Source of the DNA: Frankiales bacterium
Lineage (GTDB): Bacteria; Actinomycetota; Actinomycetes; S36-B12; CAIYMF01
Reading direction: 5' to 3'
Length of the DNA: 64,000 nt
NCBI GenBank assembly: GCA_016125335.1
Contig: WGLY01000021.1
Span: 1-64,000, forward strand
This document shows positions 16,969 to 26,220 of this stretch, in pieces. The notes under the pieces were generated by a model. That model ran no database searches. It was not told the origin of the DNA and was given only the letters and a program-made list of their open reading frames with translations. Within the stretch, counting starts at the first letter, position 1. The number at the start of each line of letters is the position of its first letter. The translations under genes and the position numbers were made by a program.

Positions 16969-17274
16969 ATGTCCAGCGGCAGCGTTCCCTACGTTCCCCC
17001 GAGCGCTCCGACTCCGGAGCAGCGCGCGCACGAGCTGGCCCTCAAGAGGCTCAAGGCCAAGCGCGACTTCCAGGGCCACCTCGTGGTCTACGTGGTGGTG
17101 AACGCGTTCCTCACCCTCGTGTGGTGGTGGTCCGGCGCAGGCTACTTCTGGCCGGGCTGGGTCATGGCCGGGTGGGGCATCGCCATCGCGATCGGGTTCT
17201 GGGAGAACTTCGTGCGCCGTCCCATCACCGAGGCCGACGTCGAGCGGGAGATGCGCCGCGGCAACGTGGCCTGA
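16969..17274 (+). CDS. 2TM domain-containing protein
   Basis: 101 residues. A Pro/Ser-rich start (residues 1-17) is followed by AHELALKRLKAKRDFQGHLV, a membrane span (VVYVVVNAFLTLVWWW), the short loop GAGYFWPGWVMAGW and a second span (GIAIAIGFWENFV), ending in a basic/acidic tail (RRPITEADVEREMRRG). This is the 2TM domain found alone or beside histidine kinases and regulators; the function is unknown. The ATG at 16969 has GGGAGG 7 nt upstream. The gene is convergent with the aminotransferase at 17312, which begins the catabolic island. Confidence 0.83.
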   Translation: MSSGSVPYVPPSAPTPEQRAHELALKRLKAKRDFQGHLVVYVVVNAFLTLVWWWSGAGYFWPGWVMAGWGIAIAIGFWENFVRRPITEADVEREMRRGNVA

Positions 17275-17311
17275 GCCCTGGCGGCCGAGGGTTGCGGCTG
17301 TTCCCTCCGGC

Positions 17312-18634
<1,323 letters not shown>

Positions 18635-18682
18635 CTACTACCCTCTCCACCGGCTGGGTGCCCGGGCTACAGTAGCGACGGG

Positions 18683-18697
18683 TTCCATTGATTGGAA
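18683..18697. promoter_or_regulatory. Candidate IclR operator TTCCA-N5-TGGAA
   Basis: A perfect 5-bp inverted repeat, TTCCATTGATTGGAA, lies in the aminotransferase/IclR divergent spacer. Related dyads (TTCCATCTACTAGAA and TCATCTAGTGATGA) lie upstream of unit B at 19611-19647. The TGGAA/TTCCA arms resemble known IclR-family boxes. Confidence 0.6.
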
Positions 18698-18702
18698 GTG
18701 CC

Positions 18703-18719
18703 GTGCCAACTGTCGGCAC
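18703..18719. promoter_or_regulatory. Shared island operator, site 1 (GTGCCRACWGTYGRCAC)
   Basis: GTGCCAACTGTCGGCAC is a 17-bp palindrome with one mismatched pair, and the symmetry extends by CC/GG on either side. It lies between the divergent aminotransferase and IclR genes. The same palindrome with two changes is found at 30247-30263 in front of the transporter operon, 11.5 kb away. Confidence 0.75.
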
Positions 18720-18750
18720 GGGTGGATCTAGTCGAGGAAGAGCAGTCAGC

Positions 18751-19533
18751 ATGGGCGCGAGCGAGAGCCAGAGTGGCGGCGCCATGTACCCCATCCGCGC
18801 GGTCGAGCGCGTGTGCGACATCCTCGACCTGCTGCAGACGGAGCCGGACGGGGTCTCGCTCGTCGACGTGACCGCAGCGACCGATCTGCCCAAGAGCTCG
18901 GCCTACCGCTACCTGTTGGCGCTCGAGGCCCGTCGCTACGCCGAGCGCGACGCCGAGACCGGGCTGTTCAGGCTGGGCCTGGCGTTCCGCCCGCAGCGCA
19001 CCCGGCAGATGGAGCTGTTCCTCGAGCGGGCTCAGCCGGTGCTCGAGCAGCTGCGCGACCGGCTGAACGAGACGGTCAACATCGGGACGTTGGACGGCGG
19101 GCAGGTCGTGCACGTCGCCGTCGTCGAGTGCCAGCAGATGATGCGGCTGGCCGCCCGCGTCGGCGACCGTGGGCCGCTGCACGCCACCGCTCTCGGGAAG
19201 GTGATCGCCGCCGGCCTTCCGCAGGACAGGGTGCTCGCCATCCTTGCGGGCGAAGGGATGCCGTCGTTCACCCCGCGCACCATCACGACCCCCACGGCCT
19301 ACCTGAGCGAGATCGCGAAGGTGACCGAGCAGGGGTTCGCGCTCGACGACCTGGAGGCGCAGTCGGACGGCAGGTGCGTCGCCGTGCCCCTGCGCGGCCT
19401 GCCCTTCCTCGCCGGCCTGAGCGTGAGCGCCCCGTCCAACCGGCTGTCCGAGGCTGCCGTCCCCGCGGTCGTCCGCCAGCTCCAGAAGACCGCCACCACC
19501 CTGGTCAAGAGCTACCAGGGCTTCCCCGCCTGA
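18751..19533 (+). CDS. IclR family transcriptional regulator of the catabolic island
   Basis: 260 residues. The N-terminal winged helix (PIRAVERVCDILDLLQTEPD, then LPKSSAYRYLLALEARRYAE) is followed by the IclR ligand-binding domain, with DRGPLHATALGKVIAAG (the family-typical LHxTALGK region) and FALDDLEAQSDGRCVAVPLR. The ATG at 18751 has GAGGAAGAGC upstream. It is the only regulator gene inside the 24-kb island and probably controls the flanking aminotransferase gene, unit B and perhaps the distant units. The effector is presumably a pathway intermediate. Confidence 0.9.
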   Translation: MGASESQSGGAMYPIRAVERVCDILDLLQTEPDGVSLVDVTAATDLPKSSAYRYLLALEARRYAERDAETGLFRLGLAFRPQRTRQMELFLERAQPVLEQLRDRLNETVNIGTLDGGQVVHVAVVECQQMMRLAARVGDRGPLHATALGKVIAAGLPQDRVLAILAGEGMPSFTPRTITTPTAYLSEIAKVTEQGFALDDLEAQSDGRCVAVPLRGLPFLAGLSVSAPSNRLSEAAVPAVVRQLQKTATTLVKSYQGFPA

Positions 19534-19610
19534 TCATCGTCGTCTCGTCCCGGTCGGCCCCTCGGGCTTCTTGACCGGAGCGCCCGGTCGCGGCTACCGT
19601 CCACGATGTT

Positions 19611-19647
19611 TCATCTAGTGATGAGCGCTGTTCCATCTACTAGAACA
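19611..19647. promoter_or_regulatory. Pair of candidate IclR operators upstream of unit B
   Basis: TCATCTAGTGATGA (19611-19624) and TGTTCCATCTACTAGAACA (19629-19647) are two adjacent inverted repeats sharing the core CATCTANT with each other and with the spacer at 18631. They lie 60-96 nt before the GTG of the unit B aminotransferase, in a locally AT-rich patch. Confidence 0.6.
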
Positions 19648-19706
19648 GACTGGTCCTCGCAGCCGGCTCCCGGCACGGTGCCCGGGCCTCGAAGGGAGAG
19701 CCCCGC

Positions 19707-20981
19707 GTGGCTGACAGCCCCATCCGGAACCAGTCGGTGCTCCTGCGGGAGCGGGCCCTGCGCTCCATCCCCGGCGGGGTCAACTCGAACGTCCGGCTCT
19801 CGGCGCCGCAGGTGTTCTTCGACCGTGCGGCCGGGCCGCGGATGTGGGACGTCGACGGCAACGAGTACGTCGACTACGTCCTCGGCCAGGGGCCGTGCTT
19901 CCTCGGCCACGCCCACGCGGGGGTCGGTCGCGCGGTGGCCTCGGCCTGCGAGCGCGGCATGGTGTACGGCGCCCAGCACGAGCTCGAGGTGGACGCCGTC
20001 GAGCGCCTGCTCGCCGCGGTGGGGTGGGCCGATCAGGGACGCCTCGGGGCGACCGGGACCGAGTGCGTCCAGGCCGCACTCCGCGTGGCACGGGCGGCGA
20101 CGGGGCGGACGCACTTCGTGCACTTCGAAGGTCACTACCACGGGTGGCTGGACAACGTGCTCATGGGTCTCGACGGCGGTCGGGCAGTCCCGGCCAGCGA
20201 GGGGCAGCTCGCCTCGAGCCTGGCCGAGTCCTACGTGCTGCCGTGGAACGACGCCGCGGCGCTGGAGCAGCTCCTCACCTCGGTGGGCGACACCGTCGCT
20301 GCGGTGATCATGGAGCCCGTCATGATCAACGCCGGGTCGATCGAGCCCCGTCCCGGCTACCTCGAGCGCGTGCGCGAGCTGTGCGACGCGCACGGAGTGG
20401 TCCTCGTCTTCGACGAGGTCATCACCGGCTTCCGGCTCGCGCGCGGCGGTGCCGCCGCGCGCTACGGCGTCACGCCGGACCTGGCCACCTACGGCAAGGC
20501 GATGGCGGGCGGCTGGCCGGTGGGCGCACTGCTGGGCCGTGCCGACCTGCTCGAGCCTCTGGGCACAGGGCGGGTGAACCACTCCGGCACCTTCAACGCG
20601 GCCGTCATGGCCGCGGCCGCGGTGGTGGCCACCCAGCAGGAGCTCGACCGGGAACCGCCCTACGAGCGCGTGGAGCAGTACGGCGCGGAGCTGATGAGCG
20701 GGCTGAGCAAGATCGGTGAGGCCCGCGGTCTCGACCTGCACGTGCAGGGCGTTCCGGCCGCGTTCCACGTGTCGTTCGGCTCGCCCGAGAGGGTGCACGA
20801 CCTCCGCGAGCTGCAGAGCCTCGACCTGGTCCGTTACGCCGCGCTGGCGGACCGCCTGGCCGATCACGGGCTGTGGGTGGCCGGTCGCGGCATCTGGTAC
20901 GTGTCAGCCGCTCATGGGCCGGACGAGCTGGCCGACACGCTGGAGCGATTCGACCAGGCGGTGGGGGCGGAGCGCCCGTGA
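19707..20981 (+). CDS. Class III aminotransferase, glutamate-1-semialdehyde aminomutase-like (island copy 2)
   Basis: 424 residues, the first gene of unit B. It begins ALRSIPGGVNSNVRLSAPQV, a HemL-type start, and has GATGTECVQAALRVARAATG, the IMEPVMINAG motif, VVLVFDEVITGFRLARGG and YGKAMAGGWPVG with PLP Lys264. It is clearly diverged from the copy at 17312, so the two probably act on different amino groups or steps. The GTG start follows GAAGGGAG. Its stop overlaps the next gene start by 4 bp (GTGA), which implies translational coupling to the MlrC-like hydrolase. Confidence 0.87.
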   Translation: MADSPIRNQSVLLRERALRSIPGGVNSNVRLSAPQVFFDRAAGPRMWDVDGNEYVDYVLGQGPCFLGHAHAGVGRAVASACERGMVYGAQHELEVDAVERLLAAVGWADQGRLGATGTECVQAALRVARAATGRTHFVHFEGHYHGWLDNVLMGLDGGRAVPASEGQLASSLAESYVLPWNDAAALEQLLTSVGDTVAAVIMEPVMINAGSIEPRPGYLERVRELCDAHGVVLVFDEVITGFRLARGGAAARYGVTPDLATYGKAMAGGWPVGALLGRADLLEPLGTGRVNHSGTFNAAVMAAAAVVATQQELDREPPYERVEQYGAELMSGLSKIGEARGLDLHVQGVPAAFHVSFGSPERVHDLRELQSLDLVRYAALADRLADHGLWVAGRGIWYVSAAHGPDELADTLERFDQAVGAERP

Positions 20982-22417
20982 CCCACCGCGTCGGTGTCGT
21001 CGGCATGTGGCACGAGACGAACACCTTCTCCAACCGCCCGACGACGCTCGCGGACTACCGAGCCTTCGAGCTCGCGGCGGGAGAGGACCTGGCGTCGGCG
21101 AACTACGGCACGGGGACCGTCATCGGCGGCTTCTACGACGATCCGGACCTCGAGCTGGTCCCCGTCCTCTCGGCGGGCGCCTGGCCGTCAGGCCCCACGG
21201 AGTCCGAGGCGATCCACTACCTGCTTGACCGGGTCCGCGACGGACTGCGCGCCGCCGGGCCGCTGGACGGTCTGCTCGTCAACCTCCACGGAGCCATGGT
21301 CGCCTCCGGTGTCGAGGACGTCGAGGCTGCCACGCTCTCCGTCGTGCGCGACGTGGCGGGGGAGATCCCCGTGGGGGCGGTCCTCGACCTGCACGCGAAC
21401 CCCTCGCCCGAGCTCGTGAGTTCCAGCGACGTGCTGGTGAGCTACGACACCTACCCGCACGTCGACATGCGGGAGCGCGGCGCCGAGGTGGCCGGGCTCA
21501 TGACGGAGGTCCTGCGCGGTCGCCGTCTCCGCACGGGGCTGCGCAAGCTGCCGCTCCTCGTGTGCCCGCTCGCGCAGGCGACCTCCGACGGCCCCATGAG
21601 GCGGTTGCAGGAGGCTGCGACCGTCCGGGCCCGCGAGGCGGGCATCGCCCGCGTGTCCATCGTCGGCGGGTTCGGCTACAGCGACGTGGAGCGAGCGGGC
21701 ATGAGCGTGCTCGCGGTCTACGACGAGGGATCCGAGGCAGCTGCGGACGACGTGCTGGACGCGACGGTGGCGGACATCGCCGCGCATGCGGAGGAGTTCG
21801 CCGTGGTGCGCGATGCACCCGCCGCGGCCGTCGCCCGGGCGCTCGAGTCCCACCGTCGGCCCGTCTTCCTGGCCGACGTCGCGGACAACATCGGCGGAGG
21901 GAGCCCCGGCGACGGCACGGCTCTGCTGCGCGAGCTGCTGCGCGCCGGTGCCACCGGGGCGGTCGTGACCCTGGCCGACCGGGAGGTCGCGCTCGAGGCG
22001 CACCGGCTCGGCGTGGGTGCGCGCATCGACACGGTGGTGGGCGGCAAGACCGACCGGCTCCACGGCGCGCCGGTCCGCGTCAGCGGCACCGTCGAACGGC
22101 TCACCGACGGCGCCTACCGGGCCGAGGGCTACTACATGGCGGGGCGCTCGTTCTCGATGGGCGCCACCGCCGTCCTGTCGGTGAGGGGCAACACCCTCGT
22201 CGTGACGGAGCGGGCGACCCCACCGTTCCACGCCGAGCAGCTCTCGTCCGTGGGGGTCGACGTGCGCAGAGCCTCCATCGTCGTGGTCAAGGGCGCCCTA
22301 GCCTGGCGCGGTGCGTACGAGGACGTCGCAGGCGAGGTCATCGAGGTCGCGACCCCGGGCATCTGCCCCGTGGACGTCTCGTCGCTGCCACGGCACGCGG
22401 TGCCGATGACGGTCTGA
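20978..22417 (+). CDS. MlrC / M81 family metallohydrolase
   Basis: 479 residues. The conserved start GMWHETNTFSNRPTTLADY and the metal triad Asp137-His139 (LDLHAN) and His161 (TYPHVD) are present with the spacing described for MlrC, the microcystin-degrading enzyme. The C-terminal domain includes ADNIGGGSPGDGTALLREL. Family members cleave amide bonds, but many are found in catabolic clusters unrelated to microcystin. No secretion signal is seen. It is coupled to the aminotransferase upstream and lies 50 bp before the PLP lyase. A likely task is opening an amide or lactam in the substrate. Confidence 0.88.
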   Translation: MTHRVGVVGMWHETNTFSNRPTTLADYRAFELAAGEDLASANYGTGTVIGGFYDDPDLELVPVLSAGAWPSGPTESEAIHYLLDRVRDGLRAAGPLDGLLVNLHGAMVASGVEDVEAATLSVVRDVAGEIPVGAVLDLHANPSPELVSSSDVLVSYDTYPHVDMRERGAEVAGLMTEVLRGRRLRTGLRKLPLLVCPLAQATSDGPMRRLQEAATVRAREAGIARVSIVGGFGYSDVERAGMSVLAVYDEGSEAAADDVLDATVADIAAHAEEFAVVRDAPAAAVARALESHRRPVFLADVADNIGGGSPGDGTALLRELLRAGATGAVVTLADREVALEAHRLGVGARIDTVVGGKTDRLHGAPVRVSGTVERLTDGAYRAEGYYMAGRSFSMGATAVLSVRGNTLVVTERATPPFHAEQLSSVGVDVRRASIVVVKGALAWRGAYEDVAGEVIEVATPGICPVDVSSLPRHAVPMTV

Positions 22418-22467
22418 CACGGGCACGGACAGGACTCGTGCGCGGGCCGGGGACGGACGGGAGCACT

Positions 22468-23691
22468 GTGGGCAGGGATCACTGGGAGCTGCGCTGCCGG
22501 GCGTGCGGCCGCACCCGCGCGCCGGGTCCGCTCCGGTACTCGTGCGAGACCTGCGGCGGCGAGCTGGTCGTCGACTACACGACCTCTCGCGTGGCCCCGG
22601 TGGAGGGCGTCTCGGGCATGTGGCGCTGGCGCGACCGGTTGCCCGTGCGCGACCCCGCACGTGCCGTCTCGCTCGGCGAGGGCGGGACGCCGCTCGTGCC
22701 CCTGGGCGACCGCGCGCGCTCGCTGCTGGGCGTCGAGTCCGCGGAGGTCAAGTGCGAGCACCTCAACCCCACAGGGTCGTTCAAGGACCGCATCGCCTCC
22801 GTGGGGGTGACGCTGGCCGTGGAGCGCGGCCTCGCCGGGCTGGCGGGGACGTCGTCCGGGAACGGCGGTGCGGCGGCCGCGGCGTACGCGGCCCGAGCAG
22901 GCCTCCCGCTCACCCTGTTCTCCCTGTCGGACGTCGCCCCGCAGAAGCTCCTGCAGATCCGCGCCCTCGGCGCGCGGGTGCTGCTCGTCGATGGCATCGG
23001 CCACGACGCCGGCTCCACCCGCACGGCCGCCCGTGCGGTCGCGGACCACGCCGCGCAGCACGGCGTGCTGCCCTTCCTGACGGGCGGCGCCTACTCGCCG
23101 GAGGCGATGGAGGGGGCCGCGACCATCGCGTACGAGATCGCCGAGGCGCGACCGTCCACCACGGTCGTCTACTGCCCGGTGGGCGGCGGGGGCCTGCTGT
23201 CGGCACTGGGTCGCGGGTTCCGCGCGGCTGCTGACGGCGTGCGCATCGTCGCCGTGCAGCCCAGCGGGTGCGCGACGCTGCGTCGCGCGCTCCACGGGGA
23301 CTTCTCGGGGCTGCCGGGCCCGGTCACGACGCGGGTGTCCGGCCTGCAGGTCGCAGTGCTGTTCGACGGCCCCGGCGCCGCCGAGGCGGTCACCGGCTCG
23401 TCCGGCCACCTCACCGAGGTCGACGACGCCGACGTCGACGAGGCGCAGCGGCTGCTCGCACGCGAGGACGGGCTCCTGGTCGAGCCGGCCGGCGCCACGG
23501 CGCTCGCCGGCGCCCTGGCGGATGCCCGCGCCGGGCGCCTCGGCCCGGACGACCGCGTGGTGCTGGTCGCCACCGGCGCCGGCTGGAAGGACTCCGGCGC
23601 CCTCGAACGGTTGGTCGCGACGGACGGGGCGCCCGAGGTCACCGTGATCACGGCCCAGGACATCGAGGGAGTGCTGCGTGGACAGGTGTGA
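22468..23691 (+). CDS. Threonine synthase-like PLP-dependent lyase
   Basis: 407 residues, fold-type II. The N-terminus carries a zinc-ribbon-like CRACG...CETCGG pair (about residues 10-31), then LGEGGTPLVPLGDR, NPTGSFKDR with PLP Lys106, GTSSGNGGAAAAAYAARAG and the phosphate-binding VGGGGLLSALGRGF. This set is shared by threonine synthases, cysteate synthases and amino-acid lyases. In a catabolic cluster an alpha,beta-elimination that releases ammonia is plausible. The GTG at 22468 has GGGAG 5 nt upstream; GTG 22438 is an alternative. It overlaps the following SDR gene by 14 bp. Confidence 0.85.
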   Translation: MGRDHWELRCRACGRTRAPGPLRYSCETCGGELVVDYTTSRVAPVEGVSGMWRWRDRLPVRDPARAVSLGEGGTPLVPLGDRARSLLGVESAEVKCEHLNPTGSFKDRIASVGVTLAVERGLAGLAGTSSGNGGAAAAAYAARAGLPLTLFSLSDVAPQKLLQIRALGARVLLVDGIGHDAGSTRTAARAVADHAAQHGVLPFLTGGAYSPEAMEGAATIAYEIAEARPSTTVVYCPVGGGGLLSALGRGFRAAADGVRIVAVQPSGCATLRRALHGDFSGLPGPVTTRVSGLQVAVLFDGPGAAEAVTGSSGHLTEVDDADVDEAQRLLAREDGLLVEPAGATALAGALADARAGRLGPDDRVVLVATGAGWKDSGALERLVATDGAPEVTVITAQDIEGVLRGQV

Positions 23692-24463
23692 GGCCAGGTT
23701 CTCCCTGGACGGTCGCGTGGCGATCGTGACCGGTGGTGCCGGTCTCTACGGCCGCCACATCGCCCAGGCGCTCGCCGAGGCGGGTGCGCACGTCGTCCTG
23801 GCGGCCCGCGGCGTCGACGCCTGCGAGGCCGCGGCGGAGGAGCTGCGGTCGGCGGGCCTGTCCGCGACCGCCCACCCGCTCGACCTCACTCGCGAGGAGT
23901 CGGTCAGGGCCGTGCGCGACGACGTCCGGCGCGCCCACGGCCGCATCGACGTGCTGGTCAACAACGCGGTGGCGCGTGGTGGCGGGGACATGGACCACAC
24001 GTCGCGGGAGCAGTGGGTCGCGACGTCGACGGTCAACTCCACCGGGCTGTTCCTCATGACCCGCGAGGTCGGAGAGGTGATGGTGGAGCAGCGCTCCGGC
24101 TCGATCATCAACATCGCGTCGATCTACGGCGTCGTCGGTCCCGACTTCTCGCTGTACGGCGACACCGGCATGACCAATCCCGCCTTCTACGCGTACGACA
24201 AGGGCGGGATGATCAGCTTCACCCGCTACCTGGCCATGTTCTACGCGCCGGCGGGAGTGCGGGTGAACTGCCTGAGCCCCGGAGGGCTGGCGACCCCGGA
24301 CCAACCGGAGGAGTTCGTGCGGAACTACCAGCAGCGCGTGCCGCTGGGACGCCTCGCGGGCCCCGATGACATCAAGGGACCGGTGGTGTTCCTCGCCTCG
24401 GACGCGTCGGACTACGTGACGGGGGTCAACATCCCCGTCGACGGCGGGTGGACCGCGCACTGA
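23678..24463 (+). CDS. Short-chain dehydrogenase/reductase (unit B)
   Basis: 261 residues, classical SDR. TGGAGLYGRHIAQALAEAG is the cofactor loop, VLVNNAV corresponds to NNAG, IINIASIYG supplies the Ser, and Tyr171-x3-Lys175 lies in FYAYDKGGM. A product-side motif, RVNCLSPGGLATP, follows. It is probably an NAD(P)-dependent alcohol oxidation of a sugar or polyol. It ends unit B, and its stop is only 21 bp from the stop of the convergent unit C, so the two units may share a terminator. Confidence 0.9.
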   Translation: MDRCEARFSLDGRVAIVTGGAGLYGRHIAQALAEAGAHVVLAARGVDACEAAAEELRSAGLSATAHPLDLTREESVRAVRDDVRRAHGRIDVLVNNAVARGGGDMDHTSREQWVATSTVNSTGLFLMTREVGEVMVEQRSGSIINIASIYGVVGPDFSLYGDTGMTNPAFYAYDKGGMISFTRYLAMFYAPAGVRVNCLSPGGLATPDQPEEFVRNYQQRVPLGRLAGPDDIKGPVVFLASDASDYVTGVNIPVDGGWTAH

Positions 24464-24484
24464 CGCGGTGCCCGGGCGCGGCTC

Positions 24485-25483
24485 TCAGGTCTCGGTCGCC
24501 ACGGGCTCCCGCACGAGCTGCCATGCGCAGGTCGAGGCGGACTCCCGCAACGCTTCGGCCACGCACACGGCGGCGAGCCCGTCGTGGGCGTCGGCACGCG
24601 GGGCCTCCCGACCGTCGGCGACCCGCAGGAAGTGCTCGGCCTGGTCGCGGAACGCGGCGTCCCGCGCCTGCCCGTGATCCTCGACGCTCGGCGGTGCGGC
24701 GCCTCGCACGACCATCACCGTCCCGGTCCCGACGTCGACCGAGACCGATCCGCGGTCGCCCACGACCGTGAAGCTGCGGCGGCCGCGCGCCTGCACGTAG
24801 TCGAGGTGGACGGTCCCGGTGACGCCCGAGCGCAGGGACAGCACCGCGTCCACGACGTTGGGCGGCTGCGACAGCGGCAGGTCCCCGGCCTCGCGCGCGA
24901 GGGCGAAGCCGCCCTCGACCGGTCCGAGGAGCCACCGCAGGTAGTCCCACTCGTGGCTGTAGTCGAAGTACAGCCGGCCCTCCTCGGCGGTGCCGAAGCG
25001 GTTGCGGGCCACGACCAGGGTCTCGTACGCGCCGAGCATCGCCTGGAAGGACACCGGCTCACCGATCGCGCCGGAGGCGATGAGGCCGTGCGCCCGGCGC
25101 ATGCAGCGGTAGGACCTGAGCACGTACCCCACGAGCAGGGGCACGCCCGCGTCCGACGCCGCCCGCACGATCCGCCCTGCCTCGGCCGAGGAAGCGGCCA
25201 GCGGCTTCTCGACCAGGACGGGGACGCCGGCCTCGCAGGCCGCAACCGTCGCTTCGGCGTGGAACCGGTCGGGCGAGGCCACGACGAGGCCGGTCAGGCC
25301 CCGGTCCAGGAGCGCCTCCAGCGAGGGGACCTGCTGCACCGCGACGCCGTCGTCCGGTGGCGACGGCACGGGGTCATAGGCGACCACGGACACGCCCTCG
25401 ATGCTGGCGAACACCCGCGCGTGCCGACGACCGATGGAGCCGAGACCGGCGACGCCGATGGTCCGCTGCGGGACGGCGGTCAT
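24485..25483 (-). CDS. Gfo/Idh/MocA family oxidoreductase (unit C, distal)
   Basis: 332 residues. The Rossmann start IGVAGLGSIGRRHARVFASI and the signature VLVEKPLAASSAEAGR are visible, with FDYSHEWDYLRWLLGP supplying the conserved catalytic-region His. It is the last gene of unit C. Its ATG overlaps the stop of the MBL gene by 4 bp. It is one of three distinct Gfo/Idh proteins in the island, which suggests several oxidations on a polyhydroxylated ring or chain. Confidence 0.88.
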   Translation of the reverse strand: MTAVPQRTIGVAGLGSIGRRHARVFASIEGVSVVAYDPVPSPPDDGVAVQQVPSLEALLDRGLTGLVVASPDRFHAEATVAACEAGVPVLVEKPLAASSAEAGRIVRAASDAGVPLLVGYVLRSYRCMRRAHGLIASGAIGEPVSFQAMLGAYETLVVARNRFGTAEEGRLYFDYSHEWDYLRWLLGPVEGGFALAREAGDLPLSQPPNVVDAVLSLRSGVTGTVHLDYVQARGRRSFTVVGDRGSVSVDVGTGTVMVVRGAAPPSVEDHGQARDAAFRDQAEHFLRVADGREAPRADAHDGLAAVCVAEALRESASTCAWQLVREPVATET

Positions 25484-26220
25484 GTGACGAGCGGCGGGGG
25501 CAGCCCGCCGGCGTCGAAGGCGGCGACCGCCGTCCGCAGGTGCTCGGCGGCACCGGACAGCACCACCGACCCGTGGCCCGGCAGGAGCGTGTCCGGGTCG
25601 TGGCGGGACAGCCGGCGGATGCTCTCCCCGATCTGGACGGGACGGGAGTCGGGAGTCGAGAGAACCGCGACCCTGCCGCGCGAGAACACCAGGTCGCCGG
25701 TGAATGCGGCGCGGCCGCCGGGGCCGTGGAGGAGGTACACCAGGTGCCCGTCCGCGTGCCCCGGCGTCTCCAGGACCGTGATGACGAGCGACCCGACCGC
25801 GAGCTCGTCGCCGTCGGCCAGCACCTCGACCGGGGTGGGGGACAGACGGACTTCCGGCGGGTACGTCCCGGCGGCACGCGCGTCGCGCAGGCCCGAGGCC
25901 ACCTCGTCGCCGTCGGCGAGCACGGCAGCCACCGCCTCCGACGCGCAGACCCGCGCGCCGAGAGCCTCCGCGAGGCCGAGCGCACCCGCCGCGTGGTCCG
26001 CGTGCGCGTGGGTCAGGAGGATGCGCGACACCGTGCCCGGCGCCACCCCCGCCGCGGCCACCCTGGCCGCGATGGCGGCCGTCTGCAGGCCGCAGCCGGC
26101 ATCCACGAGGACGGCGTCGCCGCCATCAGCGACGAGGTAGACGTGCGAGTCGTGCGGGTCCGTCATGCCGAACCCGAGGGCGCCGCTGCCCACGAGGTGG
26201 ACCTCGGGGAGGAGCCTCAT
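25480..26220 (-). CDS. MBL-fold metallo-hydrolase (unit C)
   Basis: 246 residues. The metal-binding motif THAHADHAAG, the later His in ETPGHADGHLVY, the Asp in AFTGDLVFS and LLPGHGSVV complete the set of ligands for two metals. Members range from glyoxalase II to lactonases, and a lactonase acting on the product of a sugar dehydrogenase would fit. The ATG at 26220 overlaps the upstream stop (ATGA), and its stop overlaps the downstream ATG in the same way. Confidence 0.87.
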   Translation of the reverse strand: MRLLPEVHLVGSGALGFGMTDPHDSHVYLVADGGDAVLVDAGCGLQTAAIAARVAAAGVAPGTVSRILLTHAHADHAAGALGLAEALGARVCASEAVAAVLADGDEVASGLRDARAAGTYPPEVRLSPTPVEVLADGDELAVGSLVITVLETPGHADGHLVYLLHGPGGRAAFTGDLVFSRGRVAVLSTPDSRPVQIGESIRRLSRHDPDTLLPGHGSVVLSGAAEHLRTAVAAFDAGGLPPPLVT

